DNA from: Deltaproteobacteria bacterium RBG_16_54_18
GTDB taxonomy: Bacteria; Desulfobacterota; B13-G15; RBG-16-54-18
Assembly: GCA_001797935.1 (NCBI GenBank)
Contig: MGQT01000074.1
Coordinates: 1 to 9,314 of the forward strand
Direction of reading: 5' to 3'
Length of the DNA stretch: 9,314 nucleotides
Positions 1-9,093 of the stretch are shown in pieces. The first letter of the stretch is position 1; each line of letters starts with the position of its first letter. Position numbers and translations under genes: made by a program. The notes below the pieces were generated by a model. The model made no database searches. It was not told where the DNA came from and saw only the letters and a list, made by a program, of their open reading frames with translations.

Positions 1-4150
<4,150 letters not shown>

Positions 4151-4154
<4 letters not shown>

Positions 4155-4939
4155 TTTAATGTCTTCAGTTTCTTGCCCGCAATCTCCGCTTGCGGAGATT
4201 GCGGGTAGTCTTTCATTATTTTATTAAAGATTAGCTTGGCGTCTGCCCGATCACCCAAGTCTAAAAAGGCAAACCCCTGTTTTAAGAGGGCAGAAGGAAC
4301 TTTGTCCCCTTTAGGATATTTTTTCATCACCTTCTCATATTCGACGATGGCCTTCTCATAATCTCCCTGCTGATAGTAACATTCGCCGATCCAATATTGC
4401 GCGTTATCTGCATACTCCGATTGGGGATAGGCGAGCAAAAAGGCTTCAAACTGCTTCAAGGCATTGGGGTACTCCCCTTTTTTGAACGTGCCGAATGCCT
4501 TCTGATAGACTCCCTCCATGTCGTCCTTGGGTTCTTCTTTAGGAGGGATAGCAGTACTAACCGATGGAGATGGGGTTGTGGCAGGGAGCGGCGTTACGGC
4601 GACATCGCCTTCTTTCCCCCTTGTCACGGCATAGCCCTTTGCCTCGTATGTCTTCTTGAGGGCGTCGAGATCGTTGGCGATCTTATTGAGGAATTGTCGA
4701 TCCTCCTCAATATTCGCTCGGAGGATCTTAATATCCTGCCGCAACTCTCCTTGGGACGTCTCAAAATTTACCCAGTTCTGTTGCATTTCAGAAGTAACCC
4801 GCCCCCTCAGGATATCGACCTTTTGCTGCAAATCTCCTATCTGCCCCTGCAAGTGTTCCACATCCTTTGTCGTAGCACAGCCCACCAGCAGGGAAAGGAC
4901 AAAGATGATTACCCCTACGCGTACCATGCCGGTTTTCAT
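4151..4939 (-). CDS. cpoB: Tol-Pal system protein CpoB/YbgF, predicted lipoprotein with TPR domain
   Basis: 262 residues. CpoB (YbgF) works with Tol-Pal and couples peptidoglycan synthesis to outer-membrane constriction during division. The N-terminus has basic residues, a hydrophobic core and a lipobox L18-V19-G20-C21, so this version is predicted to be lipidated; the E. coli protein is instead a soluble periplasmic protein. Residues about 25-100 are heptad-like (VEHLQGQIGDLQQKVDIL and on), fitting the trimerising coiled coil. A Pro/Thr/Ser-rich linker spans about 115-140. The C-terminal part from about 143 carries tetratricopeptide-like repeats with YPQSEYADNAQYWIGECYY typical of the family. 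The start is fixed by AAAGGAG seven bases upstream. It is the last gene of tolB-pal-cpoB, 34 bp after pal. Its TAA overlaps the rpoC stop, and its last codons contain the rpoC terminator hairpin. Confidence 0.92.
4176..4225 (+). terminator. Probable rpoC intrinsic terminator, inside the cpoB coding sequence
   Basis: A perfect 14-bp inverted repeat, CCCGCAATCTCCGC (4176-4189) and GCGGAGATTGCGGG (4192-4205), is separated by TT. On the plus strand it starts 21 nt after the rpoC stop and is followed by a T-rich but interrupted stretch (TAGTCTTTCATTATTTTATT, 4206-4225). On the minus strand the hairpin is followed by A-rich sequence, so it should not stop cpoB transcription. Spacing and stem strength fit a rho-independent terminator for the rpoC transcript; the imperfect T tract lowers certainty. 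Confidence 0.7.
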
Positions 4940-4973
4940 ACCGCGTCTCCTTTCTCGCTACCTACCGCCGCCA

Positions 4974-5540
4974 CTATCGCGAGAGAATGACAAAGTGACA
5001 CCGGCGGTTTTTAGACCAGGCCGCCTCATTGTGCCCTGGATCCGCCGGCATCTCTTCTCCATAGCTGATAACAGAGAGACGACTCGCTTGCACGCCGAGC
5101 TTCGTGAGATATTGTTTTGCACTTGCCGCTCTCTTTTCACCGAGGGCCAGGTTATATTCGTTGCTGCCGCGTTCGTCACAATGCCCTTCAATCTGAATAA
5201 CGAGACCGGTATGCGCCGCTAATACCTTGAAAGTATCAGCCAATATTTTCCTGGCGTCTTCGTTCAAATCGTACTGGTCAAACGAAAAATAGATGTCTTT
5301 CAATTGGGTACTTTCCCACACCTCCCCGCTAATCCCCGGATATGTCTTTTTGGCGAGGCTCTGTTCAAAGGCCTTCTGCTCTTCTGCCGCACGTTGGGCC
5401 TTGTCTTTTTCCTCCTGTGTCATCTTTGTCTCGGGGGGAGTAACGGCTTGTTCTTTCTCGAACAATGCACACCCGGAAAAAGAAATAAGGGGTATAACCA
5501 CCAGTAAAGCCACCAATAGCCTTACTACGCTTCTCACCAT
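4974..5540 (-). CDS. pal: Peptidoglycan-associated lipoprotein Pal
   Basis: 188 residues, slightly longer than E. coli Pal (173). Pal sits in the inner leaflet of the outer membrane, binds peptidoglycan non-covalently and is the partner of TolB. The N-terminus has a hydrophobic stretch at about 8-21 and lipobox F21-S22-G23-C24; Phe at -3 is unusual but the Gly-Cys junction is clear. Residue +2 after Cys is Ala, consistent with outer-membrane sorting. Residues about 35-70 are a charged, Gln/Lys-rich linker. The OmpA-like domain spans about 82-188: IYFSFDQYDLNEDA, then GHCDERGSNEYNLALGEKRA (119-138), which contains the conserved Asp and Arg that hold diaminopimelate. The ATG at 5540 is preferred because AAAGGAGGG lies seven bases upstream; an in-frame ATG at 5594 would add 18 residues before the signal peptide and overlap tolB. 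Confidence 0.95.
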   Translation of the reverse strand: MVRSVVRLLVALLVVIPLISFSGCALFEKEQAVTPPETKMTQEEKDKAQRAAEEQKAFEQSLAKKTYPGISGEVWESTQLKDIYFSFDQYDLNEDARKILADTFKVLAAHTGLVIQIEGHCDERGSNEYNLALGEKRAASAKQYLTKLGVQASRLSVISYGEEMPADPGHNEAAWSKNRRCHFVILSR

Positions 5541-5572
5541 CCTCGTACCCTCCTTTTTCACTGGTATCATTG

Positions 5573-6880
5573 TTACTGTAGCCAAGGTGACCACGTTGGC
5601 TCAGTTTCGTTGGCTGCGGTATCCGTCACTTTCCAGGGGCCACCGCCGTCCGCAGTCATAATATATATATCATAATTTCCCCCTTGCTTGGAAGTAAAGG
5701 CTAGATGCCTACCATTAGGGGCCCATGAAGGGTTCTCATTGCTGCCTTCCTTGGTCAATCTCCTCACGTCAGTCCCGTCCGGTCTGATGGTGTAGAGGTG
5801 AAATCTCCCTTCCTCCTGGCGCGCGAAGGCGATCCGATCCCCCTTCGGCGACCAGGCTGGGGAGCAATTGTAACCTCCCTCATAGGTCAGCCGTCTCAGT
5901 TTGCGTGTCGTAAGATCGAAGATATAGATCTGCGGCGTCCCGGAACGGTCTGAAACAAAGGCAATCTGTTTCCCATCAGGCGACCATGTCGGTGAAGCCT
6001 TGCTGTCCCAGGAGCGTGTGAGCATTACGGGTTCCTTGCCCTGTTCGTTCAAGAGATATATCTCGGTGTTGTTCTCCCCCCGCATCATCAAGGCGATCCG
6101 CTTCCCGTCGGGAGACCACGCCGGCGTAGCATTCGGTCCCGGGACGGCAGACAGAAGGATGGAATTTCTCGTCGAGATGAATACCTGATATAGGTCCGGG
6201 TTGCGTCGCTGATACGAGGTATATAAAAGGCTCCTGCCGTCCGGATGCCAGTCCGGGGAGATGTTGATAGAGCCGTTTTTAGTAACCATGGTCTCAGAGC
6301 GGCTATTAACGTCCATGACCGCTATCTCCTTATTCCCGGTGCGGTCCGTTACGAAGGCGATCTTTGTCTGAAAAATCCCCCGTTCGCCGGTCAACTGCTG
6401 GACAACCTCGTCCGCAAGCTTGCCGAGTATGACCCGTATCTCCGCCAATGACCCGTGGTACCGCTTGCCGGCAACATAGACACCCTGAATTGCATCGAAG
6501 AGACGAAACTCAAGGGAAACGGCATTTCGTTCACCCTTGATACCTACCGACAATAAAAACTCGGTGCCGGAATTCTTCCATGATACAAAATCTATATTCT
6601 CTTCCGTGACATAGGCCTCCTGTTGAGGAAGTTTCACGCGCTCCATGAGATAAAAGAGATCTGAAATAGTGAGGTCTTGTACAAGGGTCTTCTCTACCTC
6701 CTCTTTTATCCCCTGCGGAGTATTACCGAGGTCTTTGATCGCCGGAAAGGCCAGATAGAACCTGCGGATTTGCGGGGAGTTAATATCAATATAGATGATC
6801 CCCCCCCCCTTGTGCGGGTATACAAGAATCGCCCCCGACACTACAAGAAAGAAAAGCACCGTGTTTCGCATCCATCTCAT
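5573..6880 (-). CDS. tolB: Tol-Pal system beta-propeller protein TolB
   Basis: 435 residues from the chosen start. TolB is a periplasmic protein that passes between Pal and TolA. An N-terminal hydrophobic segment (about 7-21) serves as signal, but no textbook AXA cleavage site is visible. The N-terminal domain (about 27-165) contains IIYIDINSPQIRRFYLAFP and the QDLTISDLFYL stretch typical of TolB. The C-terminal propeller (about 170-435) has repeated PD40 motifs: PDWHPDGRSLLYTS, PAWSPDGKRIALM, PTWSPDGKQIAFVSD, PAWSPKGDRIAFA, PSWAPNGRHLAFTS and a final PTWSP. The start at 6880 has AAAAGG nine bases upstream; an in-frame ATG at 6907 lacks a good ribosome binding site but cannot be excluded. pal follows 32 bp downstream. 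The LysR gene lies 61 bp upstream on the same strand. tolQRA are absent here. A run of ten G (6809-6800) encodes K24-G25-G26-G27. Confidence 0.94.
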   Translation of the reverse strand: MRWMRNTVLFFLVVSGAILVYPHKGGGIIYIDINSPQIRRFYLAFPAIKDLGNTPQGIKEEVEKTLVQDLTISDLFYLMERVKLPQQEAYVTEENIDFVSWKNSGTEFLLSVGIKGERNAVSLEFRLFDAIQGVYVAGKRYHGSLAEIRVILGKLADEVVQQLTGERGIFQTKIAFVTDRTGNKEIAVMDVNSRSETMVTKNGSINISPDWHPDGRSLLYTSYQRRNPDLYQVFISTRNSILLSAVPGPNATPAWSPDGKRIALMMRGENNTEIYLLNEQGKEPVMLTRSWDSKASPTWSPDGKQIAFVSDRSGTPQIYIFDLTTRKLRRLTYEGGYNCSPAWSPKGDRIAFARQEEGRFHLYTIRPDGTDVRRLTKEGSNENPSWAPNGRHLAFTSKQGGNYDIYIMTADGGGPWKVTDTAANETEPTWSPWLQ

Positions 6881-6941
6881 ATCTGCTAACCTTTTAAAAG
6901 TTGCCATCTGTTATCAATCTCTGACAAGGCATAGGGTGGCG

Positions 6942-7865
6942 CTAATCATCTCGAGCAATATGAGAGCCGTCAGCACAGTATGCAATGAGGAACTCCAAAA
7001 ACCGCCGCGCAGGTGGCGAGAGCTCCCGCCCGGTGCGGACCACGGCAAAGAATTCCCTCTCGAGAAGGGTCAGCCCCTGGATTTTAATCTCCCGTAGCCT
7101 TCCCTGCGCTAACTCTTCTCGGACGGCGAGATCAGAGATGATACCGAGACCTATCCCTTCTTTTACCCCTTCTTTGATAGCGGTAGAGCTTCCCAGTTCT
7201 CCGATACTGCTAAAGTCATCCAAGCGATACCCTGCCGCCATCACATGCCCCTCAAAGGCCTTGCGCGTCCCCGACCCCTTTTCTCTGATCAGGAAAGAGG
7301 CTGTGTGCAGATCCTCCCACGAGACCTTCCGCTGTGCGGCGAGGGGATGATCCGGTGAGGCAATGATAATCACCCGATCGTGAAACAACGGATACGCATC
7401 AACGCGTTCTCGGTCAAATCGCATGCCCACGACCCCCACCTCTATTTCGCCGGCAAGGAGCATATCAATGATCTCCTGCGAGTCCGCGATGGCTAAGTCT
7501 ATCGCGATACCGGGGACAGTCTGATGGAAGCCACCCATCACTTTCGGCAGAAAATATTCACCGGGGATGGTACTCCCCCCAATGGTGATCTTCCCTTTAA
7601 TAACGTGCGAAAATTCGGAGATGGCATTGAGGGCGTCATCCCGGAGCTTCAAGATCTCTTTGGCGTGGCGATACAAGACCTGTCCTCCATTAGTAAGGGC
7701 AACCCCTCTCCCCAGACGGTCAAAGAGCTTGATCCCCACGGTCTGCTCAAGCAAGGCGATATGACCGCTGACGGTGGGTTGGGTTAGATAGAGAGTTTCT
7801 CCCGCCCGGGAAAAACTCTCTAATTCAGCCACCTTGCAGAAGGTCTCAAGATGTTTCATGTCCAT
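6942..7865 (-). CDS. LysR-family transcriptional regulator, selenium-metabolism-associated type (tentative)
   Basis: 307 residues, the normal LysR length. The N-terminal winged helix-turn-helix (about 1-60) shows the family pattern: LETFCKVAELESFSRAGETL, then LTQPTVSGHIALLEQTVG and KLFDRLGRGVALTNGG. A linker helix covers about 62-88. The effector domain (about 90-300) has ITIGGSTIPGEYFLPKVMGGF, IREKGSGTRKAFE and ELGSSTAIKEGVKEGIGLGIIS. The STIPGEYFLPK and EKGSGTRKAFE stretches recall, from memory, the LysR group found in selenium-using bacteria near selenium genes; a profile search would settle it. A HesB-like selenoprotein gene about 0.75 kb away supports that. The start at 7865 has AAGG nine bases upstream; ATG at 7859 is an alternative. 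It is divergent from the RsbW-like gene, has its own promoter, and could read through into tolB. What it controls is not shown. Confidence 0.9.
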   Translation of the reverse strand: MDMKHLETFCKVAELESFSRAGETLYLTQPTVSGHIALLEQTVGIKLFDRLGRGVALTNGGQVLYRHAKEILKLRDDALNAISEFSHVIKGKITIGGSTIPGEYFLPKVMGGFHQTVPGIAIDLAIADSQEIIDMLLAGEIEVGVVGMRFDRERVDAYPLFHDRVIIIASPDHPLAAQRKVSWEDLHTASFLIREKGSGTRKAFEGHVMAAGYRLDDFSSIGELGSSTAIKEGVKEGIGLGIISDLAVREELAQGRLREIKIQGLTLLEREFFAVVRTGRELSPPARRFLEFLIAYCADGSHIARDD

Positions 7866-7902
7866 AGGGGGGAACCTTGGTGTGACTCACGCCTAACGCA
7901 TC

Positions 7903-7938
7903 AGGTGCTATAATATCGGCTGGAAAAGAAAAGTTCAA
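7903..7938 (-). promoter_or_regulatory. Sigma-70-type promoter of the LysR gene
   Basis: On the minus strand, TTGAAC (7938-7933) and TATTAT (7915-7910) are separated by exactly 17 bp. Transcription would start near 7903, giving a leader of about 38 nt before the ATG at 7865. Matches are 4/6 and 5/6 to the consensus. This is a sequence-only prediction. Confidence 0.6.
7906..7914 (+). promoter_or_regulatory. Possible extended -10 element on the opposite strand of the LysR promoter
   Basis: TGCTATAAT (TGn plus a perfect TATAAT at 7909-7914) reads on the plus strand and overlaps the LysR -10 hexamer. No convincing -35 is placed 15-19 bp upstream. It could give a second, longer transcript into the RsbW-like gene, or simply reflect the near-symmetry of -10 sequences. 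Confidence 0.3.
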
Positions 7939-8013
7939 GAAGATAATTCCGCCTTCCTGGTGATGGTGATATCCAGACAATTAAAAACCTGCTGGTCTTA
8001 TGCCACAGAGAAT

Positions 8014-8028
8014 TATCAGCGTCTGATA
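8014..8028. promoter_or_regulatory. Candidate operator: 15-bp dyad upstream of the RsbW-like gene promoter
   Basis: TATCAG-CGT-CTGATA is a perfect 6-bp inverted repeat with a 3-bp spacer. It ends six bases before the predicted -35 of the plus-strand promoter, with its centre about 46 bp upstream of the predicted start, a place typical for an activator. LysR proteins often control a divergent neighbour, so the adjacent regulator is a possible ligand; this is inference. Confidence 0.35.
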
Positions 8029-8033
8029 GTATG

Positions 8034-8060
8034 TTGTCTTTACGGTCCTTGTGGTATAAT
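8034..8060 (+). promoter_or_regulatory. Promoter of the RsbW-like gene
   Basis: A perfect TATAAT (8055-8060) preceded by TGG forms an extended -10 (TGn-TATAAT). TTGTCT (8034-8039) lies 15 bp upstream as a short-spaced -35. Start of transcription would be near 8067, with a leader of about 28 nt containing GAAAGG (8079-8084) ten bases before the ATG at 8095. Confidence 0.65.
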
Positions 8061-8094
8061 AGTGCGAATCAGGATCTAGAAAGGTTTATGCCGC

Positions 8095-8541
8095 ATGGAA
8101 AAAATGTTCGAAGGTGAATTGGCGCATGAGATGACGCAGCAGGCGCTGCCGACGGCAATCTCTATCTTTATCGAGTTTGTCCGTCAGCACGCGTGGGAGA
8201 CTGGCTGCGACGAAGTGCGGATACAAGAGATCGGGCTCGCCGTTCAAGAAGCCTTACAGAATATCGTCACATTTGCCTGTCCCGATGGGGCAGGGAAAAT
8301 CTCCATGAGCTGTACTACCCAAGATAGCGGTGCGCTTATTATCACCATAGTCGATACCGGAGCACCCTTCAATATGTTGCTGGCCAATACATTTTCTGAG
8401 ACAGCGGATTTCTTCGAGCCGGGGAAAATACCTACTACGAGCTTCATGAAGAAGGCGATTAAAAACATTGAATACCGCAGGGGTGCGGACAGAAATACCC
8501 TGGTCTTCACCATCGCACCCGACCAAAAAGCTAAACAGTAA
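8095..8541 (+). CDS. RsbW-like GHKL ATPase (anti-sigma-factor-type), degenerate ATP lid
   Basis: 148 residues, the size of RsbW/SpoIIAB-type proteins. These are cytoplasmic ATP-binding proteins that bind a sigma factor or phosphorylate a STAS-domain antagonist. The N box is present as E52-A-L-Q-N56 in IGLAVQEALQNIV, and the G1 box as D87-T-G-A-P-F in IVDTGAPFN. The C-terminal strand IEYRRGADRNTLVFTI also fits. The second glycine motif (usually GxGLxLI before the EYRR strand) is missing: that place reads PGKIPTTSFMKKAIKNIEY. ATP binding is therefore plausible but catalysis is doubtful. The start has GAAAGG ten bases upstream; ATG at 8104 is an alternative. No sigma factor, STAS protein or PP2C phosphatase is in the window, so its partner is unknown. 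It has its own promoter and is convergent with the selenoprotein gene. Confidence 0.82.
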   Translation: MEKMFEGELAHEMTQQALPTAISIFIEFVRQHAWETGCDEVRIQEIGLAVQEALQNIVTFACPDGAGKISMSCTTQDSGALIITIVDTGAPFNMLLANTFSETADFFEPGKIPTTSFMKKAIKNIEYRRGADRNTLVFTIAPDQKAKQ

Positions 8542-8563
8542 CCATCACCTCCCTAGACAATAA

Positions 8564-8587
8564 AAACGCCCCTTGTAAGGGGCGTTT
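8564..8587. terminator. Bidirectional hairpin terminator between convergent genes
   Basis: AAACGCCCCTT (8564-8574) and AAGGGGCGTTT (8577-8587) form a perfect 11-bp inverted repeat around GT. On the minus strand the GC stem is followed by five T (GGGGCGTTTTTATTG), a good intrinsic terminator for the selenoprotein gene ending at 8619. On the plus strand only three T follow, so it is weaker for the RsbW-like gene ending at 8541. Confidence 0.85.
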
Positions 8588-8618
8588 GCTGATAAATACG
8601 AGGTCAAACTGCAGTCGT

Positions 8619-8957
8619 TTAGGAGCACCCCTGCGATCCGCACCCCCCTGCGCCACAAGAGTCACCCCCCGTTACCGGGTTCTGAGCACTGACCGTAAAG
8701 CCTCGTCGCCATCCTTCCGAGATAAAGTCGATGGTGACGTCACCGGTCTTAGTCAGCAAATCGGTGTCGATAAAATATTTTACATCGCCACTCGCAAATA
8801 CCTTGTCCGCGTCTGATGGCTCATCCAGAGCCAAGGTAAGGGCCGGCCCCCCTCAGCCACCCTCCTGTAGATAAACGCGCACCCCTTGCGGCATCTCCTT
8901 TTTTTCCTTCAATATCTCCCCTATCCTCTTATGTGCTGCCTCTGTCGCCGTTACCAT
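8619..8957 (-). CDS. HesB/IscA-like selenoprotein (UGA 8855-8853 read as Sec35)
   Basis: 112 residues if the in-frame TGA is read as selenocysteine; a standard translation sees only two fragments. HesB/IscA proteins are A-type Fe-S carriers with one conserved Cys in mid-protein and more near the C-terminus. Here the mid-protein context reads VYLQEGG-U35-GGPALTLALDEP, placing Sec where carriers have the first Cys (residue 35 in IscA). The homology continues on both sides without a frame shift: DVKYFIDTDLL, VTIDFISEGWRRGFTV. The C-terminus holds C101, C106 and C111 in SCGAGGCGSQGCS. HesB-like selenoproteins are an established bacterial family. The ATG at 8957 has AGGAAGGG about eight bases upstream; an in-frame ATG at 8975 lacks one. 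A SECIS-like hairpin lies at 8833-8817. The gene has its own promoter and terminator. Its client is not known from the sequence. Confidence 0.88.
8817..8833 (-). promoter_or_regulatory. Bacterial SECIS element of the HesB-like selenoprotein
   Basis: On the minus strand TGGCTC (8833-8828) pairs perfectly with GAGCCA (8822-8817) around the 5-nt loop TGGAT. The stem starts 19 nt after the UGA, and the loop carries G at its second and third positions. A short stem, a small apical loop with an early G, and this distance from UGA are the known hallmarks of bacterial SECIS, which recruits SelB. The element is inside the coding sequence, as is normal in bacteria. Confidence 0.75.
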
Positions 8958-8991
8958 AACAATTCCCTTCCTCATTATTTTATATACTTAT

Positions 8992-9019
8992 ATAATAACC
9001 CTTCCTTTCCTGATTTCAA
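8992..9019 (-). promoter_or_regulatory. Promoter of the HesB-like selenoprotein gene
   Basis: On the minus strand TTGAAA (9019-9014) and TATTAT (8997-8992) are spaced by 16 bp. Transcription would start near 8985, leaving about 28 nt before the ATG at 8957. The region is AT-rich, so the exact -10 register could shift by a few bases. Confidence 0.55.
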
Positions 9020-9027
9020 GGAGAGGT

Positions 9028-9040
9028 TGTACAATGTACA
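9028..9040. promoter_or_regulatory. Candidate operator TGTACA-A-TGTACA
   Basis: Two copies of the palindrome TGTACA flank one A, making a 13-bp dyad. It lies eight bases upstream of the predicted -35 of the selenoprotein promoter, with its centre about 49 bp from the predicted start. The regulator is not identifiable from this window. Confidence 0.35.
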
Positions 9041-9048
9041 TCTTATAG
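9034..9048 (+). other. Four-codon mini-ORF with a strong ribosome binding site
   Basis: AAGGAGAGG (9018-9026) sits seven bases before an ATG at 9034, ideal spacing, yet the frame reads only M-Y-I-L and stops at TAG (9046-9048). The frame is the same as that of the ORF from 9094, but TAG and a TGA at 9067-9069 intervene. It may be a leader peptide, a relic of a longer gene start, or chance. Confidence 0.3.
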
Positions 9049-9093
9049 CACAAGACCCGTCCTCTTTGATTTGCTCAGCGCAAAAAAAGGCGC

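Noticed and set aside
4397..5222. Plus-strand ORFs of about 190 codons opposite cpoB and pal
   Set aside because: They are antisense to well-recognised genes with ribosome binding sites and have no family resemblance.
6905..6945. Promoter between the LysR gene and tolB (TTGTCA on the minus strand)
   Set aside because: No acceptable -10 hexamer at 16-18 bp spacing; the candidates score poorly.
8619..8834. Short HesB-like ORF starting at TTG 8834, or a pseudogene broken at TGA
   Set aside because: The coding sequence with homology and the ribosome binding site continues upstream of the TGA in the same frame, and the TGA sits at the conserved Cys with a SECIS hairpin; Sec insertion explains it better.
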